Positions 1 to 8,137 of a stretch of DNA of 64,000 nucleotides are shown here, in pieces. The notes under the pieces are model-generated. The model had not been told where the DNA came from. It was given only the letters and a program-made list of their open reading frames with translations, and ran no database searches. A program made the translations under genes and the position numbers. This stretch comes from Paenibacillus sp. J31TS4. GTDB taxonomy: Bacteria > Bacillota > Bacilli > Paenibacillales > NBRC-103111. Every line of letters starts with the position of its first letter. The stretch's first letter is position 1. Where the stretch lies: positions 1 through 64,000 of the forward strand of contig NZ_BOSI01000004.1 of assembly GCF_018403265.1 (NCBI RefSeq). The letters are read 5' to 3'.

Positions 1-121
1 GTGTTACTCACCCGTCCGCCGCTAAGCATCAGAGAAGCAAGCTTCTCATCAACTCCGCTCGACTTGCATGTATTAGGCACGCCGCCAGCGTTCGTCCTGA
101 GCCAGGATCAAACTCTCCATA
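1..121 (-). rRNA. rrs: 16S ribosomal RNA, 5' end only
   Basis: The reverse complement reads into the universal 16S start (AGAGTTTGATCCTGGCTCAG), followed by the GACGAACGCTGGCGGCGTGCC block and the variable V1 stem, ending at GGCGGACGGGTGAGTAACAC at the window edge. Only about the first 120 nt are present; the rest lies before position 1. The V1 region is of the Paenibacillus/Cohnella type. The gene follows bofA, as rrnA does in B. subtilis. Confidence 0.98.
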
Positions 122-240
122 AAAGTGCCCCAAGACCCAAAGATCTTGAAACGTTTTAAAGAAAGAGCGATTCGCTCATTTGTTCAAACAGTTGCAATGG
201 GTTCGAAAACCGCACTGCGCTGGCTTAAATTACTCACTCG

Positions 241-262
241 TTGTTCAGTTTTCAAAGGGCAT
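241..262 (-). promoter_or_regulatory. rRNA leader boxA-like antitermination site
   Basis: On the minus strand, about 120 nt upstream of the 16S 5' end, the sequence GCCCTTTGAAAACTGAACAA matches the boxA element of Bacillus rRNA leaders (CTTTGAAAACTGAACA), where Nus factors assemble. The placement between promoter and 16S fits this role. Confidence 0.75.
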
Positions 263-319
263 GTTGCTTGAGGACTTTCGTCCCCGCCGCGCTTCGTTAT
301 CCCCGAAGGCGACTTTAAT

Positions 320-349
320 AATATAGCATAGCAACCTAGTAAGAGTCAA
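320..349 (-). promoter_or_regulatory. rRNA operon promoter
   Basis: Minus strand TTGACT (344-349), 18-nt spacer, TATATT (320-325), lying between bofA and the rRNA leader. It is a near-consensus sigma-A promoter. Other tandem P promoters cannot be excluded. Confidence 0.65.
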
Positions 350-379
350 CACATATTTTCGAAGTTTTTCTTTTCGAGC

Positions 380-646
380 TCAGCTGACCAAGAAAAGCTT
401 AACGGCAGCAAGCATCCCGTACCCCGGAATCCCCAGCAGGGCAAGCACCGTCATCGTCACGGCGTTGATCGGAATGCGGAAGCCGTAATAGGCTCCCGCC
501 CAGTTGCCCACGTACAGGAGAACCGCAGCGCCGATCAAGTGAAGACCGGCGGAGGTCAGCCACGCTCCCGCTCTCCGGTTGCGCAGCACAACCAACATAA
601 GCAGGGAACAAGACAGCAAAAAGACGGCCCAGCCCAGCACCTTCAT
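380..646 (-). CDS. bofA: Pro-sigma-K processing inhibitor BofA family protein
   Basis: Small membrane protein (88 aa) with three hydrophobic stretches. In B. subtilis BofA sits in the outer forespore membrane with SpoIVFA and holds the SpoIVFB protease inactive, so that pro-sigma-K is cleaved only after a forespore signal. The family tail is visible (PINAVTMTVLALLGIPG, then AAVKLFL). I chose the ATG at 646, which overlaps the yaaL stop by 4 nt and implies translational coupling; a longer frame reading up to 688 lies inside yaaL. The order recR-yaaL-bofA-rrn is the B. subtilis order. Confidence 0.88.
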   Translation of the reverse strand: MKVLGWAVFLLSCSLLMLVVLRNRRAGAWLTSAGLHLIGAAVLLYVGNWAGAYYGFRIPINAVTMTVLALLGIPGYGMLAAVKLFLVS

Positions 647-912
647 CTCTGCACCTCCCGGCGGGCGAACAAGTCTTCTTCCGTCCATTCCACCTTGCCC
701 GCGAGCTTCAGCAGCATCACATATTTACGCTCGGCGGCCACCATTTCATAGATTGCGCAGTCCACCTCTTCGGCATGGACCGCCCATTCTAGCGCCTCCT
801 GCGCGGCCTTCCACTTCTGATGAGCCTTCTCCACCTCCAGTAGCATACCAAACTTGTCTTGCCGGAGCGCAGCCGTCTCCTTTCGCTTTCGCAACCAGGC
901 CATTCCGTTCAC
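643..912 (-). CDS. yaaL: DUF2508 family protein YaaL
   Basis: An 89-residue, charged, mostly helical protein (DUF2508) of unknown function, conserved between recR and bofA in sporulating Bacilli. The start is GTG at 912, eight bases after a GGGGG-rich Shine-Dalgarno; an internal ATG three codons later is possible. It overlaps bofA by 4 nt, so the two are co-translated. A terminator at 1034-1057 separates it from recR, so yaaL-bofA may have its own promoter. Confidence 0.85.
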   Translation of the reverse strand: MNGMAWLRKRKETAALRQDKFGMLLEVEKAHQKWKAAQEALEWAVHAEEVDCAIYEMVAAERKYVMLLKLAGKVEWTEEDLFARREVQR

Positions 913-1033
913 CAGGCGTTCCCCCTCTCGTCCTCATCCCTAATACTTATGGGAGAACACCCGCCGTTTAGAACATTGCCTGCCCCTTCGTCCTTGCGCC
1001 GCTCTGTTTGATCCCCGAAGCCCCCGCTCCATC

Positions 1034-1057
1034 AAAAAAAGGAGCCCGCAGGCTCCT
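1034..1057 (-). terminator. Rho-independent terminator after recR
   Basis: Minus strand GAGGAGCC-TGC-GGGCTCC hairpin followed by seven T residues. It ends the dnaX-ebfC-recR transcript. Confidence 0.85.
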
Positions 1058-1092
1058 CGCATAATGCAACAGCTATTCCAATCAGGCCAATG

Positions 1093-1692
1093 CTACGATA
1101 ATTCTCTTCGTCCTTCCAGCGCCTTGGTCAAGGTCACCTCATCCGCATATTCAAGATCTCCGCCGACCGGCAGGCCGTGGGCAATCCGGGTCACCTTAAG
1201 CCCGAACGGTTTGACCAGCCGGGACAAATACATCGCGGTGGCTTCCCCCTCGATATTGGGATTAGTCGCCAGAATCAGCTCTTGCACCCGTTCGTCGCTC
1301 AGCCGCTTCAGCAGCTCGGCGATGTAGATCTCGTCGGGCCCAATGCCTTCCATGGGAGAAATGGCGCCGTGCAGCACATGATAATACCCATTGAACTCTT
1401 TGGTTCGTTCGATGGCTACGAGGTCCTTGGCTTCCTGGACGACACAAATGCAGGACGCGTCGCGCGTCTTGTCCTGGCAAATCCGGCAAGGGTCAACATC
1501 GGTGATGTTGCAGCAGACCGAGCAGTAGTGCAGATTTCGTTTGACATTGACCAAAGCTTTGGCGAAGTCGACGACCTCGTCCTCCTTCATCCGGAGGATT
1601 TGGAAGGCGAGGCGCCCCGCCGTCTTCGGGCCGATGCCCGGCAGTTTGGAGAAGGAATCGATCAGTTTGGCCAACGGTTCCGGATAATACAA
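1093..1692 (-). CDS. recR: Recombination mediator RecR
   Basis: A 199-residue protein, full family length. RecR works with RecO and RecF to load RecA on gapped DNA. An N-terminal helix-hairpin-helix ([14 protein letters not shown], about residues 18-31), a four-cysteine zinc finger (CSVCCN...CRICQD) and a Toprim domain ([14 protein letters not shown] onward) are visible. The start is TTG at 1692, preceded by AAAGGAG at 8-nt spacing. It sits 30 nt downstream of ebfC in the dnaX operon. Confidence 0.97.
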   Translation of the reverse strand: MYYPEPLAKLIDSFSKLPGIGPKTAGRLAFQILRMKEDEVVDFAKALVNVKRNLHYCSVCCNITDVDPCRICQDKTRDASCICVVQEAKDLVAIERTKEFNGYYHVLHGAISPMEGIGPDEIYIAELLKRLSDERVQELILATNPNIEGEATAMYLSRLVKPFGLKVTRIAHGLPVGGDLEYADEVTLTKALEGRRELS

Positions 1693-1722
1693 GGCATTGG
1701 CTCCTTTATTGGTGGGTAGGCA

Positions 1723-2034
1723 TTAGAACATGCCCGGGATCTTGAGCCCCGACGTGAAACGGCCCATATCCTTGTTGGCAAGCTCCTCCGCTTGATTCAA
1801 CGCTTCGTTCACCGCTGCCAGGACGAGGTCCTGCAGCATTTCGACATCATCCGGGTCAACGGCTTCCGGCTTGATGGTGACGCCGAGGATTTTCTTTTGG
1901 CCGTTGGCCGTTACGGTAACCACGCCGCCCCCCGCAGTGCCCTCGACCGTCTTGGTGGCGAGCTCTTCCTGTGCCTTGAGCATTTGCTCCTGCATTTTCT
2001 TTACTTGTTTCATCATCTGATTCATATTGTTCAT
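1723..2034 (-). CDS. ebfC: Nucleoid-associated protein, YbaB/EbfC family
   Basis: A 103-residue protein with the YbaB signature: an N-terminal Met/Gln/Lys-rich helix ([20 protein letters not shown]), a central [17 protein letters not shown] sheet and a C-terminal helix with [10 protein letters not shown]. The family forms DNA-binding tweezer-shaped dimers. The ATG at 2034 has AAAGGAG eight bases upstream, and that Shine-Dalgarno overlaps the dnaX stop, so the genes are tightly coupled. B. subtilis YaaK is the orthologue by position. Confidence 0.95.
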   Translation of the reverse strand: MNNMNQMMKQVKKMQEQMLKAQEELATKTVEGTAGGGVVTVTANGQKKILGVTIKPEAVDPDDVEMLQDLVLAAVNEALNQAEELANKDMGRFTSGLKIPGMF

Positions 2035-2047
2035 GGGCTCTTCTCCT

Positions 2048-3838
2048 TTAATCTTCTTTTATCTTTACCAGGTCTTCGCCAAACATCTGGATGGCTTCGT
2101 TAATCCATGGCTCCTTGTGCCCGTCAGACGGGCCTTCCTGCTCGAGGCTCATCTCCTCGGCAGGCTCCGGCTCCTCGGTCAGGGCGTCCTTCCATTCCTT
2201 CTGCATCACGGCAAGGAAGTTAGCCGGACTGCCGAGCACCTGCCCCATCACCTGCTCGATCAGCTGCCGGTTGGCCGGCCTCTCGGTCGTCTCCCGGTGC
2301 ATGGCACTCTTGAAGGCCAGCAGGAGCGTGTCGCCGTCTACGGCAACCGGCTCCCCGTCTACGAGCCAGGCATGCACGGTGATCTTCTGTTCCTTCACTT
2401 GGCCCAGCACCTGGCTCCACTTGGCCACTGTCTGCTTGAACGCGTCGGAATCCTTGTTCTGGACGAATCCGTCCAGCTTGACAGTCCGCTTCGCCCTCGC
2501 CGGCTGCTTCTTGGGGCCGAACGAGGATGCCGCAGCATGGGAAGGAGCGTTCCCCCCAGCTGCCCCTCCCGCGGCTCCCTGAGGCAGACTGCCGAGGCGG
2601 GCAAGCGTCTTCTCCAGCTGTTCGACACGCTCCCGCAGCGCGGCAAGTTCCCCAGCGGCGGCAGGCTGTCCCGCTCCGCGGCCGGAGCCGGATTGCGTGG
2701 CTCCCGCGCTATCCTGCGGTGAACGGGAAGGCGGAGCCGGCTCCACGCCGGCGGACGGTGCGCACAGTTTCATGACCGCGATCTCGAACAAAAATTGCGG
2801 CTGGGCGGAGAACTTCATCTCATTATGATAATGATTGAGCACCTCGATCATCCGGAACAGGTCTACCCGCTCGAACAGATCGGCCGTCTCCTGGTACCGG
2901 ACCGGATCGAGCACGCGCTCCTCGGCTGCCTGAGAGCCCGGCATCATCTTCAAGAGAAGCAAATCCCGGAAGTAATGCATCAGGTTCTCCACGCATTTGT
3001 CCGGGCTCTTGCCTTCCTGCATCATCGCCTCGACAACTGCCAGCACGCCTGCAATCTCCTGCTCATGGATGAGCCGGGCCAGCTTGGCGAACTGGTCGGA
3101 AGCGATGCCGCCCGTCATGGTGATGACCGCTTCGTAGGTCACCTTGCCATCCGAATATGCCATGGTCTGATCGAGAAGGCTGACGGCGTCGCGCATGCCG
3201 CCCTGGGACAGCCGGCCGATCAGCCGGATCGCCTCCGGCTCGGCCTCCACCTGCTCCTTCTCGCAAATCTCCTCAAGCCGGGCGGCCTGCTCGTCGAGCG
3301 GCACCCGCCGGAAGTCGAAACGCTGGCAGCGCGAGATGATGGTGGCCGGCAGCTTGTGCGGCTCGGTCGTCGCCAAAATGAACATGACATGCCCAGGCGG
3401 CTCCTCAAGCGTCTTCAGCAGCGCATTGAACGCCTCCGTCGTCAGCATATGGACCTCGTCGATGATGTAGACCTTGCGGCGCACCTCAGTCGGCGCGAAT
3501 TTCACCTTGTCACGGATCTCGCGGATCTCCTCCACGCCCCGGTTCGATGCGGCGTCGATCTCCATGACGTCCATGACGGTACCCTCGGTGATGCGGCGAC
3601 AGGCGTCGCATTCGTTGCAGGGCTCCTCGGCCGGCCCGCGCTCGCAGTTGACGGCCTTGGCCAGAATCTTGGCCGCGGTTGTCTTGCCGGTTCCCCGGGG
3701 GCCGCAGAACAGATAGGCATGACTCAGCCGATCTTCCCGAAGCGAGTTCTGAAGAGTGCGTACGATATGCTGTTGTCCGACGACGTCCCCGAAGCTCTGG
3801 GGACGCCACAGCCGGTATAGCGCTATATGTTGTGTCAT
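2048..3838 (-). CDS. dnaX: DNA polymerase III subunit gamma/tau
   Basis: Clamp-loader ATPase of the replicase, about 596 aa. Visible features are Walker [10 protein letters not shown], a four-Cys zinc module ([12 protein letters not shown]), Walker B/DEAx IIDEVHML, sensor 1 (LATTEPHK) and sensor 2 ([12 protein letters not shown]). A Pro/Ala/Gly-rich linker (about residues 365-440) leads to the tau C-terminal domain that contacts the polymerase. I chose the ATG at 3838 ([13 protein letters not shown]) with AGAGGG upstream; a frame extending to 3868 has no ribosome site. No obvious slippery site for a short gamma form was noticed. Confidence 0.97.
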   Translation of the reverse strand: MTQHIALYRLWRPQSFGDVVGQQHIVRTLQNSLREDRLSHAYLFCGPRGTGKTTAAKILAKAVNCERGPAEEPCNECDACRRITEGTVMDVMEIDAASNRGVEEIREIRDKVKFAPTEVRRKVYIIDEVHMLTTEAFNALLKTLEEPPGHVMFILATTEPHKLPATIISRCQRFDFRRVPLDEQAARLEEICEKEQVEAEPEAIRLIGRLSQGGMRDAVSLLDQTMAYSDGKVTYEAVITMTGGIASDQFAKLARLIHEQEIAGVLAVVEAMMQEGKSPDKCVENLMHYFRDLLLLKMMPGSQAAEERVLDPVRYQETADLFERVDLFRMIEVLNHYHNEMKFSAQPQFLFEIAVMKLCAPSAGVEPAPPSRSPQDSAGATQSGSGRGAGQPAAAGELAALRERVEQLEKTLARLGSLPQGAAGGAAGGNAPSHAAASSFGPKKQPARAKRTVKLDGFVQNKDSDAFKQTVAKWSQVLGQVKEQKITVHAWLVDGEPVAVDGDTLLLAFKSAMHRETTERPANRQLIEQVMGQVLGSPANFLAVMQKEWKDALTEEPEPAEEMSLEQEGPSDGHKEPWINEAIQMFGEDLVKIKED

Positions 3839-3879
3839 GGGTCCCTCTCTTATCTTTCCCAAAAGCAATGGATGGTTCC

Positions 3880-3908
3880 ATTATACTATACAAGCGGTCT
3901 GCATTGAA
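3880..3908 (-). promoter_or_regulatory. Candidate dnaX operon promoter
   Basis: Minus strand TTCAAT (3903-3908), 17-nt spacer, perfect TATAAT (3880-3885), about 40 nt before the dnaX start codon. The -35 is weak and the -10 is consensus. Confidence 0.5.
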
Positions 3909-3970
3909 GCACCGGCGGCAACCGCCTATCCTCGCGGAGCGATGATCCTCAAAACCGGGCGTCTTCTAAT

Positions 3971-3997
3971 AAAAAAACAGCCCTTTCGCGAGGACTG
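3971..3997 (-). terminator. Terminator after the histidine kinase gene
   Basis: Minus strand CAGTCCT-CGCGAA-AGGGCTG stem (one G-U pair) followed by TTTTTTTA, directly after the kinase stop codon. Confidence 0.8.
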
Positions 3998-3998
3998 C

Positions 3999-5432
3999 TT
4001 ACGGAAACGGGATCATAACGGAAAAGGTCGTGCCGAAGCCTTTGGACGAAACGCGGATGGTCCCACCGATATCGTGAATAATCCGCTGGCAAACGGACAG
4101 CCCGAGTCCCGTCCCGTTCTCCTTGGTGGTATAAAACGGATCAAAGATCTTGTCGATCACGAAGTTCGGGATGCCCGGACCCGTATCATGGATCTCTATG
4201 CAAACCTTGCGCTCCTCCAGCAGAACATGCTCGGTAATCTTGAGCAAGCCGCCCTCTCCCATCGCTTCGATGCCGTTCTTGCAAATATTGAGGAAGACCT
4301 GTTTGAGCAGCTCCCCGTCCGCGACGACTTCGGGCATTTCGGCTACCCCGTCGTAGATGACATTGATGCCGTACAGAAGGGCTTCATTGTGGATGATGGG
4401 CAGAATCTCTCTCATAACCGATTGCAGGCTTACCCGCTCCATCGTGGCGTGCTTCGGCTTGCTGAGCAGCAGAAATTCGCTGCACAGCTCGTTGATCCGA
4501 TTAATTTCGGTCAGCATGATGTCCGTGTAATCCTGCTCCTTGCTCATGCCCCGTTCGATGAACGTATTCTTCAGCACCTGCATGAAGCCTTTGATCGAGG
4601 TGAGCGGATTACGGATCTCATGGGCGGTTCCCGCGGCGATCTGGCCGATCATGGCCAGCCGGTCGCTCCGCTGTACCTGCTCTTCGAGTGAGCGCAGATT
4701 GGAGACATCCTTGAAAATGACATAGGCGCCCACCGTTTCCCCTTGTTCGTCCTTCAACAGATTGGAGTCAAGGAGCAGCTCGTAGCGCTCCTGGTTGTTC
4801 GTCCAGGAGACCGCGTGGTTGCGAACGACCATCCCATTCAGGATGGAGGGCTGAATAAGCTGATGCTGGCTTGGCACGTGACGGAACACTTCCTCCATCG
4901 GCCGCCCGACGCTCTTCTCCTTGTCGAGTCCGAGCACCCGGCAAGCCATCTCGCTGATGTCGATCAGACGGAATTCCGTGTCGATCAAAATAACTCCCAG
5001 GGTGATGTCTTTTAAGAAGGTTCCTGCGAACTTCTGAAGAAGCGTTAGCTTCTCCACCGGCCGGACGTCAAAGAGATACAAAAGCGTGCCTCCCCCTTCC
5101 TCCCCATCAAAGCGCATGGTCGAAAAGCGGCTCGAAAGGGAACGCCCGTCCGCAGCTTGCAGCGTAAGGGTAGGAAGTGGTCCTTTGCACTCCTTCGACT
5201 GCCGGCAACGGACATCCAGCTGTTCTCCCGTCTCCTCGAGGCCTATGACGCGCACGGAGCGGCCGACCAGCTCGGCTGCCCGGTAACCCAACTCGTTCAG
5301 CAGGGTGGCGCTGCAGTTTCCGACAGTGTTATCGGCATGGATTAACAATAGTCCTCCGGTCTGACAAGACGTTATGTAATGATTCATCTCTTCCACCGAC
5401 AACCGATAGCTGCGATTTTGCGAAGCGAACAA
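3999..5432 (-). CDS. PAS-PAS sensor histidine kinase, sporulation kinase-like
   Basis: A 477-residue kinase without obvious membrane segments. Two PAS-like domains (about 20-125 and 135-245) precede a HisKA domain with GTAHEIRNPLTSIKGFM (phospho-acceptor His271) and a HATPase domain with N box (NICKNGIEAM), DTGPGIP and GTGLGLSVCQ. The H-box sequence and cytosolic PAS layout resemble B. subtilis KinA/KinE-type kinases, which feed Spo0F. No response regulator gene is adjacent, so it is an orphan kinase, and Spo0F lies 7 kb away. Start TTG at 5432, six bases after AAAGGGGGG; the first ATG is 15 codons inside. The identity of the phosphorelay partner is inference. Confidence 0.85.
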   Translation of the reverse strand: MFASQNRSYRLSVEEMNHYITSCQTGGLLLIHADNTVGNCSATLLNELGYRAAELVGRSVRVIGLEETGEQLDVRCRQSKECKGPLPTLTLQAADGRSLSSRFSTMRFDGEEGGGTLLYLFDVRPVEKLTLLQKFAGTFLKDITLGVILIDTEFRLIDISEMACRVLGLDKEKSVGRPMEEVFRHVPSQHQLIQPSILNGMVVRNHAVSWTNNQERYELLLDSNLLKDEQGETVGAYVIFKDVSNLRSLEEQVQRSDRLAMIGQIAAGTAHEIRNPLTSIKGFMQVLKNTFIERGMSKEQDYTDIMLTEINRINELCSEFLLLSKPKHATMERVSLQSVMREILPIIHNEALLYGINVIYDGVAEMPEVVADGELLKQVFLNICKNGIEAMGEGGLLKITEHVLLEERKVCIEIHDTGPGIPNFVIDKIFDPFYTTKENGTGLGLSVCQRIIHDIGGTIRVSSKGFGTTFSVMIPFP

Positions 5433-5600
5433 CTGCTTCCCCCCTTTGAGTATATGTCTGCTAGAGAAGGCAGCGGTCGCCGGGTTCTGACAAAGTCGCT
5501 GCTGGTATGCTGCGCTTTCTGGACATTATGGCACGGGATGCCGTCGCAAATTACAAGTATTAACATTCGAGCATGGTTCATAAAATCCTTCCAAAGACAC

Positions 5601-5642
5601 AAAAAAACACTTCTCCTCGAGCATGCTCGACAGAAAAGTGTC
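5601..5642 (-). terminator. Terminator after SRP RNA
   Basis: Minus strand ACACTT ... CGAGCATGCTCG ... AAGTGT followed by TTTTTTTG: a long hairpin with an inner perfect CGAGCATGCTCG palindrome. It lies just beyond the SRP RNA 3' end. Confidence 0.75.
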
Positions 5643-5664
5643 ATTCATTGTCTGTATGAAAAGT

Positions 5665-5940
5665 AAGAACCGTGCACCTATTATCGATCGTGCGATCCAA
5701 GCGGAACACCCGCCGTTAGCTCGAGTCGGGCTACCCTCCGGCACATGAAACATCCTGCTTACGGCTGCTTCCTTCCGGACCTGACCGGGTTCACAAGCTT
5801 CCATTGCGGAGGACCCGACTGTCAACACTACGTACGTGCGTCCAGACCTTACATCGACAAGACCTCTAATAGGAATTCAACCCCGCTGTAGCGGATTGCG
5901 GGTTACAGGGCACCGCTACCTCCCCATCTAGCACGGCATC
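5665..5940 (-). ncRNA. ffs: Signal recognition particle RNA, large Bacillus type (scRNA)
   Basis: On the minus strand the invariant SRP helix 8 core reads GTCAGGTCCGGAAGGAAGCA with GCCGTAAGCAGG after it. The 5' part begins GTGCTAGATGGGGAGGTAGC and continues GGTGCCCTGTAACCCGC, the conserved Alu-domain start of Bacillus scRNA. The length of about 275 nt matches the 6S-like Bacillus SRP RNA rather than the 4.5S form. Ends are estimated to within a few bases. Confidence 0.95.
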
Positions 5941-5944
5941 CATA

Positions 5945-5973
5945 AGTATAACGAAAATGCAGTCAAAGTGCAA
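5945..5973 (-). promoter_or_regulatory. SRP RNA promoter
   Basis: Minus strand TTGCAC (5968-5973), 17-nt spacer, TATACT (5945-5950), placing the transcription start about 7 nt further on, at the predicted 5' end of the SRP RNA. Confidence 0.75.
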
Positions 5974-6002
5974 CCGATGGAAGAAACTTACCGAGGTCCG
6001 GA

Positions 6003-6443
6003 TTAGCGGGCCCGGAAATCCGAACGAAAATGGTAGCGGGGCACCATCCGATAAGCGGCTTCGGATGCCTCTGCTTCCCGCTTGGCGATCTCCTGCTCGC
6101 TCGTGCCGGACGGAAGCGTCCCGCGTATCACGGCATTCGGTCCGTGGAAAGCCACGTGCACGTCGCTGAGTCCCTTGATGTTCCGGAGCGATTCCCGAAT
6201 CATCGTCAGATCGGCACGGTAATTATGATACGTCGGACTGGTAGGGAAGTTCGGATTCGCTCCGGTCGTTCCCAGCATGCCGTCCCTGCCATAATAATTC
6301 GCACGGGTTCCGCCTCCCGCTCCGCCAAAGGATTGGGTCTTCGTTTCTCCTCCGGCTCCGCGTGTCCCGGCGGGCGTGCAGCCCGGCGTGGCGGCAAGCA
6401 GTCCCGCGATCAAGAGAAGGGCAACCGTCTGCGGCGTCTTCAA
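6003..6443 (-). CDS. Small lipoprotein, YhcN/YlaJ-like
   Basis: Predicted lipoprotein of 146 aa. It starts with a hydrophobic signal (TVALLLIAGLLAATPGC) with a lipobox Cys near residue 22, then a Gly/Thr-rich linker and a C-terminal alpha/beta segment (RESLRNIKGLSDVHVAFHG, AVIRGTLPSG, EAYRM-like). This recalls the YhcN/YlaJ sporulation lipoproteins, but the match is by pattern only. I chose TTG at 6443 because a GGGAGGTG ribosome site lies 7 nt upstream; longer frames lack one. The ribosome site sits in the 3' arm of the preceding rpmE terminator hairpin. Confidence 0.7.
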   Translation of the reverse strand: MKTPQTVALLLIAGLLAATPGCTPAGTRGAGGETKTQSFGGAGGGTRANYYGRDGMLGTTGANPNFPTSPTYHNYRADLTMIRESLRNIKGLSDVHVAFHGPNAVIRGTLPSGTSEQEIAKREAEASEAAYRMVPRYHFRSDFRAR

Positions 6444-6484
6444 AATAAAACACCTCCCTATGCCATTAGCATGGCTTAGGGAGG
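6441..6484 (-). terminator. rpmE terminator that also contains the next gene's ribosome site
   Basis: Minus strand CCTCCCTA (6477-6484) pairs with TAGGGAGG (6453-6460), loop AGCCATGCTAATGGCA with an inner GCCAT/ATGGC stem, followed by TGTTTTATTTT. The 3' arm GGGAGG is the Shine-Dalgarno of the lipoprotein gene starting at 6443. Confidence 0.8.
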
Positions 6485-6522
6485 CTCGGTTATGCCGCTC
6501 AATTATAGGAAGCGGCTTGGTA

Positions 6523-6720
6523 TTAGATGCCGTATTTTTTCTTGAACTTGTCCACGCGGCCGCCGGCGTCGATGAACTTCTGCTTGCCAGTGAAGAACGG
6601 ATGGCAGGCGGAGCAAATCTCCACACGAAGGTTATTCTTAATGGAACCGGATTGGAAGGTGTTCCCGCATGCGCAAGTAACAGTTACTTCGTTATAGTTC
6701 GGATGAATTCCTTGTTTCAC
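6523..6720 (-). CDS. rpmE: 50S ribosomal protein L31, zinc-binding type
   Basis: A 65-residue L31 of the cysteine-containing (C+) type: CACGN and EICSACHPF supply the Cys ligands, and the [21 protein letters not shown] tail is typical. Start GTG at 6720 with AAAGAGGTG upstream. In B. subtilis the zinc form is replaced by YtiA-type L31 under zinc starvation; no such paralogue is in this window. It lies downstream of rho as in B. subtilis, separated here by the radical SAM gene. Confidence 0.96.
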   Translation of the reverse strand: MKQGIHPNYNEVTVTCACGNTFQSGSIKNNLRVEICSACHPFFTGKQKFIDAGGRVDKFKKKYGI

Positions 6721-6784
6721 AACTTTCACCTCTTTCCGCCCTGGCTCTATTCGTCGAACCAGAGTTAAATGGACACATGAATGC

Positions 6785-6813
6785 ATTATATACCTTAGCG
6801 AGGCGATGCGCAA
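6785..6813 (-). promoter_or_regulatory. rpmE promoter
   Basis: Minus strand TTGCGC (6808-6813), 17-nt spacer, perfect TATAAT (6785-6790), about 65 nt before the rpmE start and directly after the radical SAM stop codon. Confidence 0.7.
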
Positions 6814-6816
6814 GTC

Positions 6817-8097
6817 TTATTCCCCTGCAGCCGCTTCGCGCCGTCTCTTCTCCGCCAGCCCGGCCGGCGTGTGCGTATAGGAGCCGATTGCGACGTCCGG
6901 GAGCTCCTCCTGAAGGATCTCGATCATTTGCTTCATCCCCAGAATCTCGCCCTGCGGCTTGGGTATCAGCTGCAGATAGGCTTCGGGATCGATGTTCAGG
7001 TTCCGCATCTGGATCAGCTTAAGACCGGTACGGCGGACAAACCCGATCATCGCTTCGATTTCTTCCTCGCGGTCGGTTACGCCTGGGAAGATCAAGTAGT
7101 TGATCGAAGTAAGAACGCCGTGGTCGGTCGCATAGCGGAGCGACTTTTCCACATTGGCCAACGTATAGCCGCGCGGCTTGTAGTAGGCATTGTAATGCTC
7201 GTCGAGCGCGCTGATCGTACTGACCCGCATCAGATCGAGGCCAGCATCCACAATGCCTCGAATATGGTCGGTCAAGCCGGCGTTGGTGTTGATGTTGATG
7301 AAGCCGGTCTGGGTGCGGCTACGCACCTCCTTGATCGCGGGGATGATGAGCGACGCCTGCGTGGATGGCTCTCCTTCGCAGCCCTGGCCGAAGCTGATGA
7401 TGCTCTCCGGCGTCTTCAGATGCTCAAGCATAATCTCCACAAGCTCCTCCACCTTGGGTCGGAAGTTCATCCGGGTCTGCGGAGCGACGAAGCCGCTGTC
7501 GTCCGGCTGCTCGGATATACACCCGTAGCAGCCTGCATTGCACGAATAGGAGACGGGAACGGCTCCCTCCCACCGATTGAGGAACGTATTGGAGGCGGTC
7601 AGGCACTCATATTCGAGTGCACATTTGGACAAGTGCTGATACAGCCGGTTCTCCGGGAATGCTTCCAGCCGCCGCTGGACTTGAAGCTCAAGCTCCTGCG
7701 GATCACAGTTGACCGGATTCCAGACGTAAGGATCGTCGCTTTGGCGGGCGGCGACATAGAAGCCGTCTTCCTTCCAGACGACTGCCGTATAGCCGAATAG
7801 CGGCAGCACCGCGTTTTTATCGCTTTTGATATAGCCTGGCAGCAGCAGTCGAGTAAAGCCTTGGGGCAATAAGGCCCCGACAGCCGAATACTCGCTGCCC
7901 AGCAGCTTCATCTCACCCGAGTCGGGATCGAGATAGGCCGCTTTGGTGCCGGGCAAACTGACAAGGGTCGCTCCTTCCGGAAGCGGGATCAGCTCGTCTT
8001 CTAGAATCTCGACGACCATATCCCCGCTTCGGCCGAGCCCTGCCCATTCCGGGTGATCGTAAACATTGCCGTTTGTATCTGCATAAACCAGATTCAT
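6817..8097 (-). CDS. Radical SAM protein
   Basis: A 426-residue protein with the radical SAM cluster motif CNAGCYGC (CX3CX2C) about 175 residues in, followed by elements of the SAM barrel (SFGQGCEGEPST, FININTNAGL, RVSTISALDEHYNAYY). The N-terminal 170 residues have no recognisable domain. The CX3CX2C spacing is canonical, so it should bind a 4Fe-4S cluster and cleave S-adenosylmethionine; the substrate is not evident. It lies between rho and rpmE, 40 nt from rho, probably one transcript. Start ATG at 8097. Confidence 0.85.
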   Translation of the reverse strand: MNLVYADTNGNVYDHPEWAGLGRSGDMVVEILEDELIPLPEGATLVSLPGTKAAYLDPDSGEMKLLGSEYSAVGALLPQGFTRLLLPGYIKSDKNAVLPLFGYTAVVWKEDGFYVAARQSDDPYVWNPVNCDPQELELQVQRRLEAFPENRLYQHLSKCALEYECLTASNTFLNRWEGAVPVSYSCNAGCYGCISEQPDDSGFVAPQTRMNFRPKVEELVEIMLEHLKTPESIISFGQGCEGEPSTQASLIIPAIKEVRSRTQTGFININTNAGLTDHIRGIVDAGLDLMRVSTISALDEHYNAYYKPRGYTLANVEKSLRYATDHGVLTSINYLIFPGVTDREEEIEAMIGFVRRTGLKLIQMRNLNIDPEAYLQLIPKPQGEILGMKQMIEILQEELPDVAIGSYTHTPAGLAEKRRREAAAGE

Positions 8098-8137
8098 GGT
8101 CTTTCCCCTTTTGCTAGACTAACGCCGCCAGCGTCGA

